The translations under genes and the position numbers were made by a program. DNA of 64,000 bases from Fimbriimonadales bacterium (GTDB lineage Bacteria > Armatimonadota > Fimbriimonadia > Fimbriimonadales > GBS-DC): the NCBI GenBank assembly GCA_025998675.1, contig AP024673.1, positions 387,520 to 451,519 on the forward strand, written 5' to 3'. The notes below the pieces were generated by a model. It did not search any database, was not told where the DNA came from, and saw only the letters and a list, made by a program, of their open reading frames with translations. How positions within the stretch are numbered: position 1 is the first letter of the stretch; every line of letters begins with the position of its first letter. Of the stretch, positions 35,988 to 45,100 are shown piece by piece.

Positions 35988-36455
35988 CTACCCGCTGGTA
36001 TCGAGAATTTGAGAGACATCTCTGGGATTCACAGCATGGATGGAAGTGTATCTCTGGAAGTCTACTTGATTGAAAGTCAGCAGGTAGGAAATGCTGTGCG
36101 CTTCCATACAGGCGACTATGCGGGCGTCCCAGACCTGTCTGCCGTGTACCGCATGAGTGTGCGCGAGTGTATACCATCGCACAAAAACATCGGGCGGTTC
36201 CAGAAGCAGGCGATGCGTGGCAATGAATTCTTCAATAGCAGTTTGTGCCTCAGCGACTGTAAGACCTAAGCCGCCCCGCGCATCTGCCGGGCGTGTGGCG
36301 ACTGACCAGAATTCAATCAGACACTGGGGTACAACGCATAACATCCAGCCGTGGTCTATCAGCTGCTCGATGGCTCTTACTGCGACAGGGTGCGCTGGAT
36401 CCTGTGTGGCGCGTTCACGCACGATAACGCTCGTGTCAATCAGAATCGCCTTCAT
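35988..36455 (-). CDS. PIN-domain toxin (VapC-like)
   Basis: 155 residues. PIN-domain ribonuclease with acidic metal-binding residues in MKAILIDTSVIVRE (Asp7), PQCLIEFWSV (Glu), QVWDARIVACM (Asp) and a terminal FNQVDFQRY. In VapC toxins this fold cleaves tRNA or rRNA. ATG 36455 fits the PIN start exactly; the open frame continues upstream only inside the antitoxin gene. The start overlaps the antitoxin-like gene by 20 bases. Both are on the minus strand between the MFS gene and nadD, and its stop lies 3 bases from the convergent MFS stop. Confidence 0.85.
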   Translation of the reverse strand: MKAILIDTSVIVRERATQDPAHPVAVRAIEQLIDHGWMLCVVPQCLIEFWSVATRPADARGGLGLTVAEAQTAIEEFIATHRLLLEPPDVFVRWYTLAHTHAVHGRQVWDARIVACMEAHSISYLLTFNQVDFQRYTSIHAVNPRDVSQILDTSG

Positions 36456-36684
36456 CGTAGAGATGTTCACGACGCAGTTGCTCGTCTGTAAACACAGCGT
36501 TCGTGGGGTTCTGGCGGAACCGCTCCAGCATCTGGCGATAGCGGACGCGCAGGTGTTCAGGGGATTGAGACGCCTCCACTGGATGCTGCAGCACAATCAG
36601 CACCCACTCGCCAGCCTCCAGAGACACAGGGTGTTTGGGCACAAAATGCACGCCGTCGAACTCCGCCTGAACAACAATCATCAT
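36436..36684 (-). CDS. DUF104/AF2212-type antitoxin-like protein
   Basis: 82 residues from ATG 36684 (a second ATG follows at 36681). The beginning MIVVQAEFDGVHFVPKHPVSL then EAGEWVLI matches the pattern of DUF104/AF2212-like antitoxins, short beta-rich proteins that start with an x-A-x-F/Y-x-x-G-x-F/L-x-P stretch. A 30-residue helical tail (VRYRQMLERFRQNP) would neutralise the PIN toxin. The overlap with the toxin gene supports a toxin-antitoxin pair. A GGG-TATACT box is 13 bases upstream. Confidence 0.75.
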   Translation of the reverse strand: MMIVVQAEFDGVHFVPKHPVSLEAGEWVLIVLQHPVEASQSPEHLRVRYRQMLERFRQNPTNAVFTDEQLRREHLYDEGDSD

Positions 36685-36697
36685 CTCACCATTGCCC

Positions 36698-36706
36698 AGT
36701 ATACCC
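36698..36706 (-). promoter_or_regulatory. Candidate promoter of the toxin-antitoxin pair
   Basis: GGG-TATACT, 13 bases before the ATG at 36684, in the 63-base gap with the divergent nadD. Confidence 0.5.
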
Positions 36707-36747
36707 TCGAAGCAGGGAGTGTGCATTCTCCATCGAACCTCTGAGGT

Positions 36748-37344
36748 GTGCATATCGCCCTGTTTGGCGGTACTTTTGACCCGGTGCATTACGGACACCT
36801 GCGCCTTGCGGAGGAGGCGCGCGAAGCGGCGGCGCTGGCGCGCGTGCTGTTTGTGCCTGCGGCGGTTTCGCCCTTCCGCGTGGGCGAGCCAATCACCCCC
36901 GCACAGCACCGCCTGCAGATGTTGCGTTTAGCGACCGCTGATAACCCCGCTTTTGAGGTATCTGAACTCGAGATCGAGCGCGGCGGCGTCTCTTACACGA
37001 TAGACACTCTGACAACCTTGCAACAGCAGTATCCCGATGCAACGCTTTATCTGATTCTGGGCACAGATGCCCTGCAAGACTTCATGAGCTGGCGTCGGGT
37101 AGACGCGATTGCACAGGCGTGCCAGTTGCTGGTGGGCGTACGTCCGAACTACGACCTGCAGGCGACGCTGGCGCAGCTGCCCGACGCAATCCGCCAGCGC
37201 GTGCAGCCCGTCGCGATGACTCCGCTGGGCATCCGGGCGCGCGATATTCGCGAGCGTGTGCGCACGGGACGCTCGGTGCGCTATCTGACGCCCCCAAATG
37301 TGATAGAATATATCCAGCAACATCGGCTGTATCAGGAGCCATAG
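36748..37344 (+). CDS. nadD: Nicotinate-nucleotide adenylyltransferase
   Basis: 198 residues from GTG 36748. HIALFGGTFDPVHYGHLRLAEEA carries the nucleotidyltransferase HxGH signature, with SYTIDTLTTL, LILGTDALQDFMSW and a C-terminal SVRYLTPPNVIEYIQQHRLY. Makes deamido-NAD from nicotinate mononucleotide and ATP. The nadD-rsfS pair (4 bases apart) is a conserved bacterial neighbourhood. GAGG lies almost adjacent to the GTG, so the initiation signal is weak. Confidence 0.95.
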   Translation: MHIALFGGTFDPVHYGHLRLAEEAREAAALARVLFVPAAVSPFRVGEPITPAQHRLQMLRLATADNPAFEVSELEIERGGVSYTIDTLTTLQQQYPDATLYLILGTDALQDFMSWRRVDAIAQACQLLVGVRPNYDLQATLAQLPDAIRQRVQPVAMTPLGIRARDIRERVRTGRSVRYLTPPNVIEYIQQHRLYQEP

Positions 37345-37348
37345 CGAT

Positions 37349-37747
37349 ATGACAGCAGAACAGAAGCGTCAAATGATACTGGACGCAGCGGAGGACGCGA
37401 AGGCGGAGCGTGTGAACGCGCTGGACTTACGCGGCAAGACGCTGATTGCGGATTACTTCATCGTGTGCAGCGGCACTTCCGATGTGCATGTCCGCTCGGT
37501 GGCGGACAAGATTCAGGACGCCCTGCGCGCGGCGGGCGAGCGCGCCCTGCGCGTGGAGGGCTATCGCGAAGCCACATGGGTGCTGCTGGACTACGGAGAT
37601 ATCGTGGTGCATATCATGCGCGAGGAGGCGCGCCAGCATTACGGGCTGGAAGCGTTCTGGCAAAACGCGCCGCTGATTGAGAGCTTGAGGGAACATACAG
37701 GCGATGGGTCTCGGAAACGAGCTGGATCCGAAGCGGGACGAGATTGA
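37349..37747 (+). CDS. rsfS: Ribosomal silencing factor RsfS
   Basis: 132 residues. LDLRGKTLIADYFIVCSGTSDVHVRSVADKI and WVLLDYGDIVVHIMREEARQHYGLEAFW are the RsfS (DUF143/iojap) landmarks. It binds L14 and blocks subunit joining in starvation. A short C-terminal extension (about residue 118 onward) is Arg/Glu-rich and overlaps the next gene by 44 bases in another frame. Located right after nadD. Confidence 0.95.
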   Translation: MTAEQKRQMILDAAEDAKAERVNALDLRGKTLIADYFIVCSGTSDVHVRSVADKIQDALRAAGERALRVEGYREATWVLLDYGDIVVHIMREEARQHYGLEAFWQNAPLIESLREHTGDGSRKRAGSEAGRD

Positions 37748-38372
37748 GCGTCTGCTCCGCGCGGCGCACATTCACCAGGTGCGCGGCGAGCGCGAGAAGG
37801 CGAAAGCGTTGCTCCAGCAGGCGCTGGAGCAGGACGCCGAGAACGCGGGCGTGTGGGAGCTGCTGGGCGACTATCAACGCGAGGCGGGCGACTGGCAGGG
37901 CGCGCACGACGCCTACAAAAAAGCGCACGAACTCGCCCCCGAAAGCGCGCCCCTCGAGCGCAAGTACGCCGAGGCAATCTTGCAACTCACGCGCCAGCAG
38001 GAGCAGTACCAGCAGTGGGAGCGCGCGCTGGAGGGCAAAGGCGCAGGCGACGAGACGCTGCTGCCGCGCAATCCGGGGCTGGCGTTCCTGCTCTCGCTGC
38101 TGATGCCCGGCGTGGGACAGCTCTACAACGGGCAGCTGGTCAAGGGCGGGATTATTCTGGGGCTTGTGCTGGTGTGCGCGGTGGTGTTTACGCTGACGCC
38201 GGGGGGGAGCGATTTCGTCTACAACCTGCTGGCGTATCTGGTGAACCCGGCGCGCGCGCGGGGTACGATGAGCGGCGTGCAACTGCTGACCGCGCTGGTG
38301 ATATTCATCGCGTGGGTCTATGCCTTTATCGACGCGCCGCTCACCGCCGCCGCACGCAATCGGCTGGTATGA
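37704..38372 (+). CDS. TPR plus membrane protein (DUF5683/TM2-like end)
   Basis: 222 residues. Residues about 10-105 hold TPR-type helical pairs (AKALLQQALEQDAENAGVWELLGDYQ, GAHDAYKKAHELAPES). The second half carries three hydrophobic segments beginning FLLSLLMPGVGQLYNGQLVKGGIILGL, with the P-G-x-G-Q-x-Y-x-G-x-x-x-x-G pattern of TM2/DUF5683 proteins. It is cytoplasmic at the N-terminus with a membrane-embedded end; function unknown. It starts inside rsfS (44-base overlap) and converges on the E2 gene. Confidence 0.72.
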   Translation: MGLGNELDPKRDEIERLLRAAHIHQVRGEREKAKALLQQALEQDAENAGVWELLGDYQREAGDWQGAHDAYKKAHELAPESAPLERKYAEAILQLTRQQEQYQQWERALEGKGAGDETLLPRNPGLAFLLSLLMPGVGQLYNGQLVKGGIILGLVLVCAVVFTLTPGGSDFVYNLLAYLVNPARARGTMSGVQLLTALVIFIAWVYAFIDAPLTAAARNRLV

Positions 38373-38410
38373 GCGGGCAGGGGGCGCGCCTTACGCCCCC
38401 GACAGCCCGC
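38373..38410. terminator. Two-way stem-loop between convergent genes
   Basis: GCGGGC..GGGGCG-loop-CGCCCC..GCCCGC, centred between the TPR gene stop and the E2 gene stop and extending into the last E2 codons. The symmetry would serve both directions; no T-tract. Confidence 0.5.
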
Positions 38411-39572
38411 GCTCAACCAGCGATTCGGCGTTTTCGAGGTTCTCGGCGACGGCGTTCAGGAACTCCGCGCCGCCCACGCCATTAATCAGGCGGTGGTCAA
38501 AAGTCAGCACGAGGTTCACATGCGGGGCGCCGTCCACCATAAACGCTTCCCCGGCGAACAGAATCGCCGCCGCTGGCGAGACCAGCACGGGAATGGCGTC
38601 CACCATCTGGAACCCGCCCATGTAGGTGAGTAGCAGTTGGATGCTGGAGTCTGCCTGATCTTCGCCCCCACGCGCCTTGCGGATTTGCGTTTGCAGTGTG
38701 CGCACGAAACTCGCAAAATCCAGCGCGGAAGCGTTTTTCACCAGTGCGGTCACCAGTTCGTCGCCCGGTCGCGCAACGGCAATCCCGAGGTTCACATGCG
38801 CGTATTGGCGCAGGGTCTCCTCGCCGACCAGTTGCGAGCGGAACTTGGGGTGCTGGAGGGTCGCCTGCGCGGCGCAATAAGCAAACACCTGAAATTCGGA
38901 CGGCTGTACGGGCGCGTTCGGGTTCGTCTTGAACTGCGCGACGACGCGCTGCACGGCGTCCCAGCGCGCGGGTCGGCGCAGGGTCGCAGGCACGACCAGC
39001 TGCGTGCTGCGCTTGAGCCGATAAATAAAGGTGCGCTGCTGCTGCGGGAGCGGGTAGTCCACATACTCCGCGACGCCGTCGCCCGTGCGACTGGCGAGAT
39101 AGGCGTCGATATCTTCGGGCATCAGCTTGTTGCCGGACGCCGCAGGGATTCGGCGCAGCTCCTCCTCCGAGACGCCCTTCTGTCGGGCGTAGGCGCGTGT
39201 GCGGGGCGGGATGACCAGCTCCAGTCGCTCGCCGACCGCCGCCGGTTCACGCGCAGGCGCGGGGGCGGGGGCAGTCGCCGGCGCTGTGTGGGCGGGCGCA
39301 TGGGCAACGGGCGCTGCGACCTCGACCGTGCCTTCGACCTCCATGCGGGCAATCGGCGCGCCAATCGGCAGAATGTCGCCCTCCTTCGCCAACCACTCCA
39401 CAATCACGCCCGCGTAGGGGCTTTCGACTTCCACATTCGCTTTATCGGTCTCCATTTCGTAGATATGCTCGTCGCGCGCCACGCGGTCGCCCGGCTGCTT
39501 CAAAAAGCGCATCACGCGCACTTCCTGCAATCCTTCGCCTAACTGGGGTACGATTACCTCTACAATCGCCAT
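38391..39572 (-). CDS. 2-oxo acid dehydrogenase E2-like dihydrolipoamide acyltransferase
   Basis: 393 residues. Lipoyl domain with ETDKAN (Lys44 as lipoylation site), an Ala/Pro-rich linker (about 85-110), a peripheral-subunit-binding-like segment (RTRAYARQKGVSEEEL...LMPEDIDAYL), and a catalytic domain. E2 enzymes carry HxxxDG at the active site; here it is HRLING (His360, Asn364), so the Asp is replaced by Asn. E1 and E3 genes are not adjacent. ATG 39572 has AGGAGG 8 bases upstream and a GGG-TACAAT box behind it. It could be an altered acyltransferase or a structural E2 subunit. Confidence 0.82.
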   Translation of the reverse strand: MAIVEVIVPQLGEGLQEVRVMRFLKQPGDRVARDEHIYEMETDKANVEVESPYAGVIVEWLAKEGDILPIGAPIARMEVEGTVEVAAPVAHAPAHTAPATAPAPAPAREPAAVGERLELVIPPRTRAYARQKGVSEEELRRIPAASGNKLMPEDIDAYLASRTGDGVAEYVDYPLPQQQRTFIYRLKRSTQLVVPATLRRPARWDAVQRVVAQFKTNPNAPVQPSEFQVFAYCAAQATLQHPKFRSQLVGEETLRQYAHVNLGIAVARPGDELVTALVKNASALDFASFVRTLQTQIRKARGGEDQADSSIQLLLTYMGGFQMVDAIPVLVSPAAAILFAGEAFMVDGAPHVNLVLTFDHRLINGVGGAEFLNAVAENLENAESLVERGLSGA

Positions 39573-39596
39573 CGATAACGCCTCCTACGGGAACAG

Positions 39597-39619
39597 ATTG
39601 TACCCGTTTCGGGTATAGT
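39597..39619. promoter_or_regulatory. Divergent -10 elements between E2 and the LolA-like gene
   Basis: GGG-TACAAT on the minus strand (39605-39597, for E2) and GGG-TATAGT on the plus strand (39611-39619, for the LolA-like gene at 39642) lie back to back in the 69-base gap. Confidence 0.5.
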
Positions 39620-39641
39620 TCAGTATACGGAGACGAACACT

Positions 39642-40430
39642 ATGCGAACCCTATGGATGGCAGCAGCATTTATGGCAGCAGCGGCGGTCGGCTTTGCTCA
39701 GGGGGACGCCAAAGCGTTTCTCAAGCAGGTACAGCAGAAATACCGCAACGCGAAGTCGTGGGAGATGAGCATCGACATCACCGCCGAGTTGAATTTCGGC
39801 GGCAATTCGCAGAAGCAGCAGTCCAGCTCCACAATTGCGATGCAGCGCCCGAATCGGGTAGCGGCGAAGGTGGGCGCAAGCGGCTTCAGCCCTGCGCGGG
39901 AGGTCTACTCCGACGGCAAGACGGTCTATGTGTATGTGCCCAGCGCGAAACAGTATATGAAGCAGCCTGCGCCGTCTAACCTCAGCGGCGCAAACGCGGG
40001 GCTGCTGGGCGAAGCGGGCATGCTGATGGGCATCGCCGAGCAGGACCTGGACAAGCTGGGACCGAACGCGAAGATTCAGTTCCGCGGCACGCAAACCGTT
40101 GCGGGCAAGCAGACGCGGATTGTGGAGATTACCGACTCGCAGGGCAACGCCTCCGTGAATCTCAGGCTGTTTGTCGGCGCGCAGGATCGCCTCATCTACC
40201 GTGTGGAGCTGAATCAGACGATGCGCCCCCGTCAGGGTGGTCAGGGCGGCGGACAACCGCAGCAGCAGTCGTCGATGAAGGTCACCGCCAACCTGCGCTA
40301 TATCAGCTTCGATAAGCCGATTCCTGCCGCGCGTTTCCGCTTTACTCCGCCCAAGGACGCGAAGGAGATGCAGCCGCCGCAGCAGGGACAGCCGATGACC
40401 CCGCCGCAACCGCCAGGGCGCGGCAGGTAA
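39642..40430 (+). CDS. LolA-like/DUF2092-type secreted protein
   Basis: 262 residues. Signal peptide (MRTLWMAAAFMAAAAVGFAQG), then FLKQVQQKYRNAKSWEMSIDITAEL, PNRVAAKVG and TVYVYVPSAKQYMKQP, the pattern of LolA/DUF2092-like half-barrel proteins that carry lipids or lipoproteins. The C-terminus is Gln/Pro/Gly-rich (PPQQGQPMTPPQPPGRGR) and likely unstructured. A LolB partner is not nearby. Promoter GGG-TATAGT is 23 bases upstream of the ATG, with a GGAGACG between. Confidence 0.72.
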   Translation: MRTLWMAAAFMAAAAVGFAQGDAKAFLKQVQQKYRNAKSWEMSIDITAELNFGGNSQKQQSSSTIAMQRPNRVAAKVGASGFSPAREVYSDGKTVYVYVPSAKQYMKQPAPSNLSGANAGLLGEAGMLMGIAEQDLDKLGPNAKIQFRGTQTVAGKQTRIVEITDSQGNASVNLRLFVGAQDRLIYRVELNQTMRPRQGGQGGGQPQQQSSMKVTANLRYISFDKPIPAARFRFTPPKDAKEMQPPQQGQPMTPPQPPGRGR

Positions 40431-40463
40431 GCGCATTCTATCGGGAGTCGCGTTCGGAGCGTC

Positions 40464-42050
40464 ATGGAGGCGCCTTTGCAGATGGGGTATGACCCTTCGC
40501 GCATCTGGCTGTTCCATGAGCGGCTGAGCGCGATTCCCGAAGAGATGGGCGCGGTGCTGGAGTACGCCGCCTGCTCGCCCAATATCAAGGAGCGGCGCGA
40601 CTATTCCTGCGCACTGTTCGACGCGCAGGGCAGGCTGATTGCGCAGGCGGCGCATATTCCCGTGCATCTGGGCGCGATGCCCCTGCTCATGCAGTACCTG
40701 CTGCCGCGCTTCGAGTGGCGCGACGGCGACATGGTACTTACCAACGACCCCTACCATGCAGGCACGCACCTGCCCGACTGGACGCTGATTGCCCCTGTGT
40801 TCGTGGCGGGGCGGCTGGTCGGGTTTGTGGCGAGCCGCGCGCACCATGCCGACACGGGCGGCGCGACGCCAGGTTCAATGCCTCTTGCGACCGAAATCTA
40901 CGAAGAGGGACTGCGCATTCCGCCCGTCAAACTCGTGCAGGCGGGCGCGCTGAACGAGCCGTTGCTGTCGATTATTCTGCACAATGTGCGCACGCCCGAT
41001 GAGCGGCGGGGCGACCTGATGGCGCAAATCGGCGCGAACCAGACAGGCGTGAAGCGCATGCAAGAGCTGCTGCAGACGGAGGGCGTCGCCGTGTGGCAGG
41101 AACGGTTCGAGATGCTCATGCGCTACAGTGAGCAGCTGATGCGCGCCGCGCTGGATCAGATTCCTTCGGGCGAGTACGAGTTCGTGGACTATCTGGACGA
41201 CGACGGGCGCGGCAATCGCGACTTGCCGATACGGGCGCGTGTGGTTGCGCCCGCGCAGGAACCGGGTACGGTGCGCTTCGATTTCACGGGCAGTGCGCCG
41301 CAGACGACGGGGGGGCTGAACGCGCCCGAAGCCGTCACGCGCGCGGCGTGCTACTATGTCGCGCGGTGCCTGCTGCCCGAAGACGCGCCCACCAACGACG
41401 GCTGCTGGCGACCGATTGAGGTGGTTGCCCCTGCAGGGACAATCGTGAACGCGCAGCCGCCCGCCGCCGTCGCAGGGGGGAATGTGGAGACCTCGCAGCG
41501 GATTGTGGACGCGCTGCTGGGCGCGCTGGCGCAGGCGTTGCCGGACCGTATCCCTGCCGCGTCGCAGGGCACGATGAACAACATTCTGTTCGGCGGCTAC
41601 GACCCCCAGCGGCGGCGCGCGTTCGTCTACTACGAAACGCTGGCGGGCGGCGCAGGCGCACATCCCGACGCGGACGGGGCGAGCGCAATTCACACGCATA
41701 TGACCAACACGCGCAACACGCCGATAGAGGCGCTGGAGAGCGCGTATCCGGTGCGCGTGCTGGAGTATCGGATTGCGCCGCGCACGGGCGGCGCAGGGCA
41801 GCGGCGCGGCGGCGATGGGATTGCGCGCACTTACCAGTTCCTGACGGAGACGACGCTCACCCTGCTGACCGACCGTCGTCGGCGCGCGCCCTACGGATTA
41901 AACGGGGGCAAGCCCGGCAAGCGCGGGCAGAATCAACTGCACATCGACGGCGAGGTGGACGCCGAAGTCGGGAAGGGCGTGATTCGCGTGCCTGCGGGCG
42001 CCATCCTGACCATTCGCACGCCCGGGGGCGGCGGCTGGGGAACGCCCTGA
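40464..42050 (+). CDS. Hydantoinase B / oxoprolinase family protein
   Basis: 528 residues. HyuB family stretches: DYSCALFDAQGRLIAQAAHIPVHLG, DGDMVLTNDPYHAGTHLPDWTLI, VASRAHHADTGG, and GGVGAR-like terminal GGGGWGTP. Usually pairs with HyuA as the two-subunit hydantoinase or acetophenone/acetone-type carboxylase, but HyuA is not adjacent; the LolA-like gene precedes it and a regulator follows. It is complete: conserved GNVETSQRIVDALLGALAQ and TNTRNTPIEALE are present. Substrate unknown (N-carbamoyl, 5-oxoproline or related). Confidence 0.87.
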   Translation: MEAPLQMGYDPSRIWLFHERLSAIPEEMGAVLEYAACSPNIKERRDYSCALFDAQGRLIAQAAHIPVHLGAMPLLMQYLLPRFEWRDGDMVLTNDPYHAGTHLPDWTLIAPVFVAGRLVGFVASRAHHADTGGATPGSMPLATEIYEEGLRIPPVKLVQAGALNEPLLSIILHNVRTPDERRGDLMAQIGANQTGVKRMQELLQTEGVAVWQERFEMLMRYSEQLMRAALDQIPSGEYEFVDYLDDDGRGNRDLPIRARVVAPAQEPGTVRFDFTGSAPQTTGGLNAPEAVTRAACYYVARCLLPEDAPTNDGCWRPIEVVAPAGTIVNAQPPAAVAGGNVETSQRIVDALLGALAQALPDRIPAASQGTMNNILFGGYDPQRRRAFVYYETLAGGAGAHPDADGASAIHTHMTNTRNTPIEALESAYPVRVLEYRIAPRTGGAGQRRGGDGIARTYQFLTETTLTLLTDRRRRAPYGLNGGKPGKRGQNQLHIDGEVDAEVGKGVIRVPAGAILTIRTPGGGGWGTP

Positions 42051-42055
42051 CAACA

Positions 42056-42063
42056 GGTACAAT
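42056..42063 (+). promoter_or_regulatory. Candidate -10 of the BTAD regulator
   Basis: AGG-TACAAT, 51 bases before the ATG at 42115, immediately after the HyuB stop. No -35 was identified. Confidence 0.35.
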
Positions 42064-42114
42064 ACGAAGGAAGCGGTTGACCGAAGCGCTTCGTGCGAGA
42101 GGGTAGACGCATCA

Positions 42115-45100
42115 ATGTCCTACACGCGAAAGGTTCTCTCCGTGTGTGAGTCGCACGCGCCGCTGGCAGCGTGGCTCGATCAGGCGCGGCATGGGGGGCG
42201 CGTGCTGCTGATTCTGGGAGAGCCGGGCACAGGGCGCAGTGCGACCCTGCGTGAACTGCAGCGTCTCGCGGCAATGCAGGAGATTGCCGTCGCAGAGACC
42301 TGGTGTCGCGGCGACGCCGCCGAACCGCCGCATTTGCCCCTGATGAGCCTGCTGGAGAGCCTCGCCTACGAATCGGGCGAGAAGGGCGCGCCCCTGCGCG
42401 ACGCGCTGGACAAGTGGAGCCAGAACCCGCAGGCGTGGCATCTGGCGTCGCGACTCATCTATCCCCTGCGCGAGCTGGCGCGCTGGCAGCCGGTGTTGCT
42501 GCTGATGGACGATTTTCACCGCGCGCACGAGAACCTGCAACGGATTGTGCTAAACTGGCTGGTGGCGCTGCGCCTGGAGCCGATTGGACTGGTGATGACC
42601 GTCGCCACGCCGCACCGCAGCCCCCTCCTGCGCGAGCTGGAGCAGGTGATTGGCGAGCGCGCGGTGGGCGAGGTGTGGAGCCTGCGCACGCTTACACGCG
42701 AGGAGACCGCCCAGCGCGTGCAGGCGATGCTGGACGGTCTGCCAGACGCGGACGCCCTCGCCAGCGCGCTGCACGACCTCACGGATGGCACCCCCCTGTT
42801 TCTGAGCGAGATACTCACCAGTCTGCAGGCGGATACGGCGCGCGCGTCGACCGATGTCGGCGCGCTCATCCCCCAGAGCCTGCGGGAGGGCGTGCTGCGC
42901 CGTTTCGAGGGCTTGCCGAAGTCCGCGCAGGACATCGGGCGCGCGCTCAGCCTGATGGACGACGCGCTCTACCCCGACGCGGTGCAGGCGATGCTGCGCC
43001 TCAGCGAGAGCGCGTTTGCGAAGGGGCTGGACGGGCTTGTGTCGCTGGGCTGGATCGAGGCGCAACCGAACGGGCAGTTGCGCTGGCGCAATCGGGTGCT
43101 GCGCGAGGTGGTCTACTCTACGATGGAGCCGCAGGAGCGGGCGCGCGGGCATGAGCGGCTGGCGGCTGCGCTGGAGCAGACGGGCGCGCCTGAGCTGATT
43201 GTGCTGTTGCAGCAGCGGTGGTGTAGCCCCTCCCCAGAACGGTTGCAACGGATGCACGCCGCCTATCTGCGCTTGCGCACGCAGTTGCCTCCGCGCACGC
43301 GACTGGAGCTTGTGGAGGCGTGTCTGGGCGCGGCGTCGCAGCTGGGCGATGGACGCGCGCGCGCCGCGTTTCTGTGCGAGCGCCCGTACCTGCTGTTCCA
43401 GTTGCAGGATGGGCTGCTGCACGCGCTGGACGCTTCGCAGCAGGCGCTGGCGGCGCTGGAGGCATACCCTGAAGCCGACCCTGACCGCGAGTTGTGGGTA
43501 CAGGTGAGTTGCGCCCGAGCGGGACAACTCACGCAGCTGGGGCGCATGCGTGAGGCGCAGGAGACGCTGGCGCCGCTCCTTGCCGACCCGTCGCTTCAGG
43601 AGTCGCAGCGGCTGATGGTGGAACTGAGCATGGCGTATATCTTCGCCTGTCAGGGCGATTTGCGCGCCGCGTATGTGATTCACCAGCGCGTGTGGGAGCG
43701 GCTGCGGGCGAATCAGGACTGGCTGATGCGCTGGGGAGGCGTGTTGCGCTACACCATGCAATACGCGCTGGCGTTTGGCGACCGCGCGCTGGCGCGCGCG
43801 GCGTTGCAGTGCGTCGGCGCGTGGGCGTCGCAGCCAGGGTTCCCCGAACGCTTTGAAATGCTCTACCATCTGATGAGCGCGGAGATGGCGTTTTATGAGG
43901 GGCACGGGGTGGAACAGCAGGCGCGCGCGCGTCTGGCGCTGGAGCGGGGCGAGGCGTCGGGCGACCCGACGGCGGCGCTGGAGGCATGGTTCCAGACGCT
44001 CCTGTATCGCCAGCCTGCGGAGGCGGCGCGCGTGGCGGACCGTGCGCTGGCGCTTGTACGGCGCGCGCTGGGGCAGGAACGTGAGGCGGAGTGGCTCACG
44101 CGCCGCGCACTCGCCTTACTGGAGGCGGGGCAGTACGCGCGGGCGATTGAAGCCGCCGACGAGGCGCGCCGCGCCGCACTCAAAATCGGCAGCCAGTGGC
44201 AGACCGCGAAGGCATGGTTGGTCGTTGCGCAGGCGCATCTGGCGAACAAGCGCACGACCGACGCCCATCACGCGCTCCAGCAAGTTGCGCCCATCGCCCG
44301 CACGCTGGACGCGCCTGAGCTACGCTGTGAACTGCACCTGACTCAGGCGACGCTGTTGCTTATGGAGGAGGCGCGCGCGGAAGCCCTGTCGGCGCTGGAG
44401 CAGGCGTGCGCCCTCGCGAACGAATGGGGGCACGCCCTCTATCGCGGCTTGGCGCTTGCGCTGACTGCCGATGCGACGGGCGACCCCGACGCCCGTGAAC
44501 GCGCGGACGCGCTGCTCACGGAATACGGCGCGCCGCTCCTGCGACGACTGGCGCAATCGCCCACGCCGAAACCCATTCCGAGTCGCGGCTGGGATATCTA
44601 CCTCCAGCTGCTGGGCGAAACGACCCTGCACTACCGCGCGGCGGCGATGACGCCCCGCATGTGGCACAGTCCGCGGGCGCGCGCCCTCTGCGTCTCGCTC
44701 GCGCTTCAGGAGGGCAGCCCCGTCGACTCGTTCACGCTGATGGAGTGGCACTTCCCGCACCTGGACGCCGACCGCGCGCGGGTGAACCTGCAGACGACGG
44801 TCTCGGCGGCGCGTCGCTCGTTGCGCAAGGCGTTCGGTGAGCCGGCAGGCGACTGGATTCACTACGAGAACGGCGTCTACCGCTGGGCGCCGCCATGCAC
44901 ATGGCGACTCGATGTGCAGGAGTTCGAGTCCATCGCCAGCGACGCGCTCAGCATCGCCCAGCCCGACCTGCAGCTCGCGCGGCTGGAGGAAGCCATCCGC
45001 CTCTATGCGGGCGATTTGCTGCCAGAGTTCGCCGACGAGCCGTGGTGTAGCGTCGCGCATCAGCGCATGCGCGTGCTGCTGGTCGAATGCCTGCTGGCGC

